12,627 nt of DNA from the NCBI GenBank assembly GCA_903832395.1, contig CAILBF010000016.1:1-12627 (forward strand), in the 5' to 3' direction. The stretch is from an uncultured Actinomycetes bacterium. GTDB taxonomy: Bacteria; Actinomycetota; Actinomycetes; Nanopelagicales; Nanopelagicaceae. Below, piece by piece: positions 6,684 through 12,627 of the stretch. Numbering within the stretch: the stretch's first letter is position 1; each line of letters starts with the position of its first letter. The notes under the pieces were generated by a model that did not search any database, had not been told where the DNA came from, and was given only the letters and a program-made list of their open reading frames with translations. The translations under genes were made by a program, and so were the position numbers.

Positions 6684-9600
6684 ATGTCATTTCGTGCAAT
6701 CTCAGCAGCCGTTGATTTGCCTGCCGTTGAACATGAGATTTTAACTTTCTGGGAAACAAACGAAATTTTCCATAAGTCAGTCGAAGCTCGCTCAGCTGCC
6801 GAGCATTGGACTTTTTATGAAGGCCCACCTACTGCCAACGGCATGCCGGGAACTCACCATATTGAAGCTCGCGTGTTTAAAGATGTATTTCCGCGCTTTC
6901 AAACGATGAAGGGGCGTCATGTAACTCGTAAAGCTGGATGGGATTGTCATGGACTTCCAGTGGAGATTGCCGTTGAAAAAGAGTTGGGCTTTGCCGGCAA
7001 AGGCGATATCGAAAAATTTGGCGTAGCCGCTTTCAATGATAAATGCCGTGAATCGGTGCAACGCCACGTAGGAGCTTTCAGCGATATGACTCATCGCATG
7101 GGATTTTGGGTGGATTTTGATGAGGCATATTGGACCATGTCACCGGAGTATGTTGAAAGTGTTTGGTGGTCGCTGAAAGAGATTTGGAAAAAAGGTTTAC
7201 TCGTTCAGGATCATCGCGTTGCGCCATATTGTCCGCGATGCGGAACTGGATTATCCGATCATGAGTTAGCACAGGGATATGAAACGGTTACAGACCCATC
7301 TGTCTATGTCCGCTTCCCCGTCACCTCAGGAGAACTCGCCGAGCTTAACGCCAGCCTTCTCGTGTGGACTACAACGCCTTGGACGCTAGTTTCAAATACG
7401 GCGATCGCGGTAAATCCAGATGTTGACTATGTGGTTGTAGAAGTCACTGTTGAAGAAAAGACTGAAGTTTTAGTCGTTGCCGAAGCGCTCATTGAGAGCG
7501 TAAAGGGTGAGCGCACAATTCTTAAGAAAATTCTGGGCAAAAACTTGGAGCACACAACATATAAGCGTCCATTTGAATACGTTGAAATTCCCAATGCTCA
7601 CTACGTTGTCCTTGCACAGTACGTGACAACTGAGGATGGAACCGGACTTGTTCATCAATCTCCAGCTTTTGGCGCCGATGACTTAGCGGTGTGCCGGGCT
7701 TATGGTCTACCTGTTGTAAATCCAATCGCCCCGGATGGAACTTTCCTTCCTGAGGTCGCTGTTGTGGGCGGAATGTTTTTCAAAGATTCCGACAAAGTTC
7801 TAGTCAAAGAGTTAAAAGCAAGTGGCGCACTCTATAAGCACCAACAATATGAGCACTCATACCCGCACTGCTGGCGCTGCCACACGGCACTCATGTATTA
7901 CGCACAACCATCGTGGTATATCCGTACAACGTCAATCAAAGATGCACTGCTGCGCGAAAATGCTGCGACCGATTGGCATCCAGAGACCATTAAAGATGGA
8001 CGCTATGGTGATTGGCTCAATAACAATATCGACTGGGCGCTCTCACGCAATCGCTATTGGGGAACTCCCCTGCCGATTTGGCGCTGTGAAAATAAGCACG
8101 AAGTCTGCGTCGACTCACTCAAAGAATTAGGAACGTTAGCTGGACAAGAACTATCCAACCTCGATCCACACCGTCCATTTGTTGACGACATAACCTTGCC
8201 TTGCCAGGAGTGCGCTTCAACCATGATTCGTGTGCCTGAAGTAATTGATTGCTGGTATGACTCTGGAGCTATGCCCTTTGCCCAGTGGGGATATCCGCAC
8301 GCTGAAGGTTCAGTTGAAAAATTCAAAGCCTCATATCCCGCCGATTTCATTTGCGAAGCCATTGACCAAACACGTGGTTGGTTCTACACATTAATGACAA
8401 TTGGAACTTTAGTCTTTGATGAATCCTCTTATAAAACCGTTCTATGTCTTGGTCACATTTTAGATAAAGATGGTCGCAAGATGAGCAAGCACGTAGGAAA
8501 TGTTTTGGAACCTATGGCGCTCATGGAACAACATGGCGCAGATGCTGTCCGTTGGTACATGCTGGCTGCGGGTTCGCCATGGGCCGCCCGTCGCGTAGGT
8601 CATGAGGCAATCAATGAAGTTGTACGAAAGACTTTATTAACGTATTGGAATACAGTTTCGTTCCACGCTCTCTATGCCAAAGCTTCAAATTTTGAATTGA
8701 GCCAAAGCCCATTACTTGCCGACCGTCCTTTGATGGATCGTTGGATAATCTCCGAATTAAACTTGCTAATTGGTGAAGTAGATAGCGCATTAACCGGTTT
8801 TGATTCACAAATTGCTGGCCGTGCACTTGCCGGATTCATTGATGATCTATCTAACTGGTATGTCCGACGCTCGAGACGACGTTTTTGGGATGGCGATGTC
8901 GCCGCGATGGCAACATTGCATGAATGTTTGGTTACCTTAACTCAACTCTTGGCACCGATGGTCCCATTTATCACCGAACAAGTGTGGCAGCTCCTTGTTC
9001 GCCAAACGGACTCGAGCGCACAACTATCGGTTCACTTAACTGACTTTCCAATTTCAGACCTGTCCGCAATTAATACCGAACTTGGCCAACAAGTTGCGTT
9101 AACGCGCCGCATCGTTGAACTTGGGCGCGCATCTCGCGCTGAATCTGGAATTAAGATTCGTCAGCCTTTGGGTCGTGCCTTGATTGCGGCAAGTGGTTGG
9201 GCATCGCTTCCAGTTCAAATGCGCGAACAGATTGCCGATGAGCTCAATGTAATGACATTAGAAGATATCGCTAACGCCGATGGCGATTTGGTAAACATTT
9301 CGATTAAGGCCAACTTTAAAACTCTAGGTGCACGATTCGGCGGAGCAGTCCAGGAGATTGCTAAAGCTATTGCTGCCAGTGATGCCACATCCCTCGTAAA
9401 AACACTTCGATCTTCCGGGGCCACAAACGTTGGCGAATGGGAAATCACATTAGATGACTTAGTAGTCACTGAAGTTCCAAAAACTGGTTGGATGGTTGCA
9501 TCTCACGATGGCGAGAGTGTTGCGCTCGATCTAGAGTTAACGCCTAGCTTAATCTTGGCGGGGCATGCACGTGAGGTCATTAGATTCATTCAAGAGCGCA

Positions 9601-9797
9601 GAAAGAGCGATGGCTTTGACATCTCTGACCGCATTAATATCTCGTGGAACGCAACTGCTGAAATTATCGAAGCTATCGAGAGCGATTCAGCGCATATTCA
9701 AGATGAAGTTTTGGCTATTTCAATGGTTCGAAACGATGCGATGGAGTTGGGCGAGAATGAAATTGGTTTAGTAGTAGAGCTAACTAAAGCCCTCTAA
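6684..9797 (+). CDS. ileS: Isoleucyl-tRNA synthetase, type 2 (IleRS2) with altered HIGH motif
   Basis: This class I synthetase charges tRNA-Ile with isoleucine and edits mischarged valine. The product is 1037 residues, the usual IleRS2 length. The signature region PPTANGMPGTHHIEAR places G56-T57-H58-H59 where most enzymes have HIGH. The second signature is K599-M600-S601-K602-H603. The editing (CP1) domain shows T229-T-T-P-W-T and G319-T-G-L-V-H with the conserved D332/D333 pair. Cysteine pairs in CPRCGT, HCWRCHT and LPCQEC suggest zinc sites. The C-terminal third is the anticodon-binding and tRNA-contact region. The KMSKH form and C-terminal layout mark the eukaryote-like type 2 clade, which is intrinsically mupirocin tolerant and is the usual housekeeping enzyme of actinobacteria. 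The start at 6684 is fixed by the GGAGG site. The gene is inverted relative to its neighbours, diverges from the DksA-like gene, and its last 14 bp overlap the end of yggT. Confidence 0.97.
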   Translation: MSFRAISAAVDLPAVEHEILTFWETNEIFHKSVEARSAAEHWTFYEGPPTANGMPGTHHIEARVFKDVFPRFQTMKGRHVTRKAGWDCHGLPVEIAVEKELGFAGKGDIEKFGVAAFNDKCRESVQRHVGAFSDMTHRMGFWVDFDEAYWTMSPEYVESVWWSLKEIWKKGLLVQDHRVAPYCPRCGTGLSDHELAQGYETVTDPSVYVRFPVTSGELAELNASLLVWTTTPWTLVSNTAIAVNPDVDYVVVEVTVEEKTEVLVVAEALIESVKGERTILKKILGKNLEHTTYKRPFEYVEIPNAHYVVLAQYVTTEDGTGLVHQSPAFGADDLAVCRAYGLPVVNPIAPDGTFLPEVAVVGGMFFKDSDKVLVKELKASGALYKHQQYEHSYPHCWRCHTALMYYAQPSWYIRTTSIKDALLRENAATDWHPETIKDGRYGDWLNNNIDWALSRNRYWGTPLPIWRCENKHEVCVDSLKELGTLAGQELSNLDPHRPFVDDITLPCQECASTMIRVPEVIDCWYDSGAMPFAQWGYPHAEGSVEKFKASYPADFICEAIDQTRGWFYTLMTIGTLVFDESSYKTVLCLGHILDKDGRKMSKHVGNVLEPMALMEQHGADAVRWYMLAAGSPWAARRVGHEAINEVVRKTLLTYWNTVSFHALYAKASNFELSQSPLLADRPLMDRWIISELNLLIGEVDSALTGFDSQIAGRALAGFIDDLSNWYVRRSRRRFWDGDVAAMATLHECLVTLTQLLAPMVPFITEQVWQLLVRQTDSSAQLSVHLTDFPISDLSAINTELGQQVALTRRIVELGRASRAESGIKIRQPLGRALIAASGWASLPVQMREQIADELNVMTLEDIANADGDLVNISIKANFKTLGARFGGAVQEIAKAIAASDATSLVKTLRSSGATNVGEWEITLDDLVVTEVPKTGWMVASHDGESVALDLELTPSLILAGHAREVIRFIQERRKSDGFDISDRINISWNATAEIIEAIESDSAHIQDEVLAISMVRNDAMELGENEIGLVVELTKAL

Positions 9798-10065
9798 CAA
9801 AGCCCATCAGAAGTTGTACGCCGAAAAAGAGCACAATAAAACTCATATCTAAACTAACTGCGCCTAAACGCAATGGCGGAATAAAACGTCCAACAAAGCG
9901 CATCGGGCGATCAGTAATGGCGTATACGGCTTCAACAAAATAGAGTGAGATTCCGCTTGGCTTCCAATTGCGGGCAAACATGCGAATGTAGTCAAGAATT
10001 AAGCGTCCAAGCAGTGCCAAAAGAAAGAGTTGAAGAATCCCAGCGAGTAACGAACCAATCCTCAT
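9784..10065 (-). CDS. yggT: YggT/YlmG family membrane protein
   Basis: A 93-residue membrane protein with two hydrophobic segments (about 4-28 and 70-91) separated by a short polar region containing the family-like stretch ITDRPMRFVGRFIPPLRLG. YggT/YlmG proteins sit in division clusters next to sepF. Their biochemical role is poorly defined, with links to nucleoid and membrane organisation and to division. It lies 7 nt downstream of the sepF stop in the ftsZ-pgeF-yggS-sepF operon. Its stop codon (TAG) lies inside the 3' end of ileS on the opposite strand, a 14-bp convergent overlap, so no terminator is possible between the two genes. In most actinobacteria divIVA follows yggT; here it does not. 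Confidence 0.9.
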   Translation of the reverse strand: MRIGSLLAGILQLFLLALLGRLILDYIRMFARNWKPSGISLYFVEAVYAITDRPMRFVGRFIPPLRLGAVSLDMSFIVLFFGVQLLMGFVRGL

Positions 10066-10072
10066 AAACTAA

Positions 10073-10546
10073 TCAGCTCTGATTAAAGAAACTTGCTTGC
10101 GCTGCAGCTGATTTGTCTTCGCAGCTTACTTGAAGATTTGCTGGTGAGATTAGAAAAACCTTTTTGGTGACACGTTCAATTGTTCCATGTAGACCAAAAG
10201 CAAGACCACTTGCAAAGTCAACAAGGCGTTTGTGCTCAGACTCATCCATGTCAGTTAGATTAATGATGACTGGATTGCCTTCACGAAAGTGCTCACCAAT
10301 TGTACGAGCTTCGTTATAAAAACGAGGATGCAAAGTAATAATGCGATCTAGAACCGGAAGATCTAGCTGAGGCGCAACTTCCACCGTTGATGTAATTACC
10401 GAAGAGACGCTGCGAGCTGGGCGCGCTTTAATGCGAACATCGCTGGACATTGGAGCTGCTGGAAGTGATGAACTCACTGGAGTATCGAACTCTGGGTCAT
10501 CCATCAACCCTAAATAATTTGCGACGCGCTTGATTGCATTAGCCAT
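10073..10546 (-). CDS. sepF: Cell division protein SepF
   Basis: SepF tethers FtsZ to the membrane and bundles its filaments; in actinobacteria, which generally lack FtsA, it is the main Z-ring anchor. The 157-residue product begins with the expected amphipathic membrane-binding helix (MANAIKRVANYLGL). A variable, Ser/Pro-rich linker runs to about residue 65. The folded core follows, with IITLHPRFYNEARTIGEHFREG and IINLTDMDESEHKRLVDFASG, then GLHGTIERVTKKVFLISP, typical of the SepF dimer that binds the FtsZ C-terminal peptide. The partner peptide is visible at the end of ftsZ in this window (EIDVPDFMK). The ATG at 10546 has only a weak Shine-Dalgarno sequence (AGG about 12 nt upstream). It is 21 nt after the yggS stop. 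Confidence 0.96.
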   Translation of the reverse strand: MANAIKRVANYLGLMDDPEFDTPVSSSLPAAPMSSDVRIKARPARSVSSVITSTVEVAPQLDLPVLDRIITLHPRFYNEARTIGEHFREGNPVIINLTDMDESEHKRLVDFASGLAFGLHGTIERVTKKVFLISPANLQVSCEDKSAAAQASFFNQS

Positions 10547-10567
10547 GTCTTAACGGTACCTGTTTGG

Positions 10568-11230
10568 CTACCTAGAACCGAGGATTTGGCTGCCAATACG
10601 CAGATGTGTCGCACCGTGTGCGATTGCAATTTCAAAATCTCCGCTCATCCCTGCCGACAGTGCTCGGGCATCTGGGAACCGTTTGAGAAAAGACGATTGC
10701 ACCGCGGCTAGTTGCGAAAAGGCTTCCTCTGGGTTGCTATCCAAGGGCGCAACGGCCATTAGACCTGCGAGTTTATGAATTGGATTCCTCTCAATTTCTT
10801 CGGCTAATGGATATAGGTTCTCGAGGCTAGCTCCCCCACGATGCTCCGCGCTATCCAGATTGACTTGTAGAAATATTTCAAGCGGATGAGTAGCAACTTT
10901 TTCAATAATGCGAAAATGGCTCACATCATCAAGGGAGTGAATTACATGAGCCCACGAACAAATTGATTTCAACTTATTGCTTTGAATTTGGCCCTGAAAG
11001 TGCCATGTACCAGCGACCGCTGCCGCCTTCGGCGCCGCATCGCCATCGCGATTTTCGCCAAAGTTGTTGACTCCTAGAGTTTTGAGGATTTCAACATCGC
11101 TGATTGGAAATGTTTTCGTTACTGCAATGAGAAGAATCTCATTGGGATCTCTTCCGGCATTAGTCGCCGCTTTTGCAATTCGCTCGCGTACATCGCGCAA
11201 ATTTGCTTCAATCATTTCATGACGATTCAT
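10568..11230 (-). CDS. yggS: YggS family pyridoxal phosphate homeostasis protein (PLPBP)
   Basis: A 220-residue PLP-binding protein with the alanine-racemase-like barrel fold but no known catalytic activity. The family buffers free PLP and affects amino-acid and keto-acid pools. The PLP-binding lysine is K39 in LIAVTKTFP. Other family marks are FGENR, WHFQGQIQSNK, LQVNLD, GLMAVAP, and the phosphate-binding region with SAGMSGDFEIAIAHGATHLRIGS near the C-terminus. The length is normal. Its ATG overlaps the pgeF stop as ATGA, so translation is coupled. The ylmD-ylmE-sepF order is the standard one in Gram-positive division clusters, although the link between PLP homeostasis and division is not understood. 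Confidence 0.95.
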   Translation of the reverse strand: MNRHEMIEANLRDVRERIAKAATNAGRDPNEILLIAVTKTFPISDVEILKTLGVNNFGENRDGDAAPKAAAVAGTWHFQGQIQSNKLKSICSWAHVIHSLDDVSHFRIIEKVATHPLEIFLQVNLDSAEHRGGASLENLYPLAEEIERNPIHKLAGLMAVAPLDSNPEEAFSQLAAVQSSFLKRFPDARALSAGMSGDFEIAIAHGATHLRIGSQILGSR

Positions 11231-11889
11231 AGCCAGATGACTCCAGCGCTTCGGCCCGTTATGTTGTGGCGGCGGTAGGAAAAATACTCCGAATCTTCCA
11301 AAGTGCAGATAGTTGATGCCTCGTAGGTAACACCTTCACTTACTAAATCAGCGATTAAAGCTTTAGGCAGATCTAGTGCAGGGGTGGCATCCCGTGTGAG
11401 AGTGAACGCTGCCGGATGAGTTGTGAGAACTTGGTCTGCTAGAGCCTCTGGAACTTCATAACACTTCCCACAAATAGATGGGCCTAACTGGGCGTGAATG
11501 GAACCAGCACCTAATTGACGCATCTGATGAATAACTTTAACGGCAACTCCATTTACTAACCCAGCTCGTCCTACGTGCACAGCTGCAACTACACCGGAAG
11601 ATGACAAGAGCAAAGGGATGCAATCGGCGGTTAAAACTCCGAGTGCTAAACCCGGAGTTGTCGTGATGAGTGCATCGCACGTTGGATCGATCTCAATTAG
11701 TGAGCTGACTATTTCAAATGAATCACCATGAGTTTGATTCATAAATTGCACAGCACCGGTTATTGGTTCAAGCAGGGCGCGATTAGCCAGGACGACATCA
11801 CGATCATCGCCCACGTGAAGAGCTAAATTGAAAGACTCATAGGGCGCAAGGCTTAAGCCTCCACGCCGATCTGTAAAAATCGCTGGCAA
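11227..11889 (-). CDS. pgeF: Peptidoglycan editing factor PgeF (YlmD/YfiH, purine nucleoside phosphorylase-laccase fold)
   Basis: A 220-residue member of the YfiH/PgeF (multicopper-polyphenol-oxidoreductase-like, DUF152) family. E. coli YfiH prevents L-Ser from replacing L-Ala in peptidoglycan precursors; relatives show purine nucleoside activity. The metal-ligand triad is intact: H54 in NQTHGD, C90 in TADCIP and H105 in AAVHVGRAG. The conserved LGPSICGKCYEVP segment follows at about 136-148. The segment after H105 (VGRAG) differs from the common AGWRG of proteobacteria but is similar to other actinobacterial versions as I recall them. The start is a TTG at 11889, preceded by GGGATT and the ftsZ stop; the only in-frame codons between them are GGG and ATT, so TTG is the most likely start. 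The AAGGG is closer than usual (3 nt), so translation probably depends on ribosomes finishing ftsZ. Confidence 0.92.
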   Translation of the reverse strand: MPAIFTDRRGGLSLAPYESFNLALHVGDDRDVVLANRALLEPITGAVQFMNQTHGDSFEIVSSLIEIDPTCDALITTTPGLALGVLTADCIPLLLSSSGVVAAVHVGRAGLVNGVAVKVIHQMRQLGAGSIHAQLGPSICGKCYEVPEALADQVLTTHPAAFTLTRDATPALDLPKALIADLVSEGVTYEASTICTLEDSEYFSYRRHNITGRSAGVIWL

Positions 11890-11895
11890 AATCCC

Positions 11896-12627
11896 TTACT
11901 TCATGAAGTCAGGGACGTCGATCTCATCCTCAGAGACGAGCTCTTCAAAAGTAACGCGTCGACGCGGAGTTGGATCATCACCGAGTTCAAGGGCCACTGA
12001 CAAAGGATCATTTGAGGCGATGGGGTCGGCCTGGCCACCCAGAGTTGCTGCATCAATGACTGGAGTTGAAACCCGTTTAGGCTCTCCCCCTTCAAAACCT
12101 GCAGCTACAACGGTAATTCGAACTTCATCGCCAAGAGCATCATCGATCGTTGTTCCAAAGATAAATTTCGCATTTGGGTGAACTGCCGATTGAACTAACT
12201 CGCAGGCTTCATTAACTTCAAAGAGTCCCAAATCAGATCCGCCTGAAATCGAAAGTAGCACTCCCATGGCGCCATCGATCGAGGCCTCAAGAAGCGGGGA
12301 GGAAATTGCAAGTTCAGCGGCACGCAAAGCTCGGTTTTCACCGCGCGCAGAACCAATACCCATAAGCGCAGATCCCGCACCTGCCATAACAGCTTGAACA
12401 TCGGCAAAGTCGAGGTTAATTAAACCTGGTTGCGTAATAATTTCGGTAATTCCTTGCACGCCTGAAAGCAAAACTTGATCGGCGCTCTTGAAAGCATCAG
12501 CTAAAGTAATTGTTCGATCTGAAATTGCAAGTAGTCGATCATTAGGTATAACAATTAACGTATCTACTTCGTTGCGCAGTGCTTCAATTCCAGCATCGGC
12601 TTGCGTCGAACGTAGTTTTGCCTCAAA
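11896..12627 (-). CDS. ftsZ: Cell division protein FtsZ, C-terminal part (cut by window edge)
   Basis: FtsZ is the tubulin-like GTPase that forms the cytokinetic ring. The 243 C-terminal residues are present and the frame is open through base 12627; the N-terminal GTP-binding half with the tubulin signature lies outside the window. Recognisable parts are the helix around FEAKLRSTQADAGIEALR, VDTLIVIPNDRLL, and the T7 synergy loop in LINLDFADV, whose aspartates activate GTP hydrolysis in the next subunit. ISSPLLEASIDGAMGVLLSI follows, then the second-domain core and a short acidic/Pro linker. The C-terminal peptide EDEIDVPDFMK matches the actinobacterial D-x-D-V-P-D-F-[LM]-K form that binds SepF, encoded three genes downstream. 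An apparent start at 12471 is only an internal Leu codon (TTG). It ends with TAA, 6 nt before pgeF and in the same reading frame. Confidence 0.98.
   Translation of the reverse strand, partial: FEAKLRSTQADAGIEALRNEVDTLIVIPNDRLLAISDRTITLADAFKSADQVLLSGVQGITEIITQPGLINLDFADVQAVMAGAGSALMGIGSARGENRALRAAELAISSPLLEASIDGAMGVLLSISGGSDLGLFEVNEACELVQSAVHPNAKFIFGTTIDDALGDEVRITVVAAGFEGGEPKRVSTPVIDAATLGGQADPIASNDPLSVALELGDDPTPRRRVTFEELVSEDEIDVPDFMK

Noticed and set aside
8478..8492. KMSKH instead of KMSKS/KMSKR in IleRS, looking like a degenerate catalytic loop
   Set aside because: KMSKH is, from memory, the ordinary form in actinobacterial type 2 enzymes. Both lysines are intact.

Overview
The window is a compact chromosomal segment from an actinobacterium. 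The gene set and order match the actinobacterial end of the division/cell-wall (dcw) cluster and the genes next to it: ftsZ, pgeF (ylmD), yggS (ylmE), sepF, yggT (ylmG), then ileS, a DksA-like zinc-finger gene, lspA, rluD, dnaE and hisD. By eye the base composition is moderate (roughly the high 40s in percent G+C), intergenic gaps are tiny and several genes overlap. With the gene order, this suggests a small-genome, low-GC aquatic lineage such as the freshwater acI group (Nanopelagicales). The phylum assignment is strong; the lineage is inference.

Layout. Right side (9784-12627, minus strand, transcribed right to left): the C-terminal part of ftsZ runs off the window edge and is followed by pgeF, yggS, sepF and yggT, with gaps of 0-21 nt. 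This is a division operon in which FtsZ and its membrane tether SepF are made with conserved companions. Middle (6407-9797, plus strand): ileS runs in the opposite direction to everything else, behind a leader carrying a T-box riboswitch. Left side (1-6406, minus strand): an operon of the DksA/TraR-like gene, lspA, rluD and dnaE, with the start of hisD at the edge. A promoter candidate lies directly upstream of the DksA-like ATG, which makes that mRNA potentially leaderless. A separate -10-like box sits directly upstream of hisD.

The only gene-free stretch of note is 6407-6683 (277 nt). It holds the divergent promoters and the ileS T-box. No gene-free stretch exceeds 300 nt. I see no tRNA, rRNA, insertion sequence, CRISPR array or phage gene.

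Most genes are ordinary housekeeping genes. The points that stand out are: (i) ileS encodes a type 2 isoleucyl-tRNA synthetase whose HIGH signature has its first and third residues exchanged (G-T-H-H), a form associated with very strong mupirocin resistance; (ii) a translational T-box whose tRNA-dependent and RBS-hiding helices use the same six bases; (iii) divIVA, normally between yggT and ileS, is absent here, ileS is inverted, and ileS and yggT overlap tail to tail by 14 bp; (iv) likely leaderless starts for the DksA-like gene and hisD. I found no evidence of a wholly new system.
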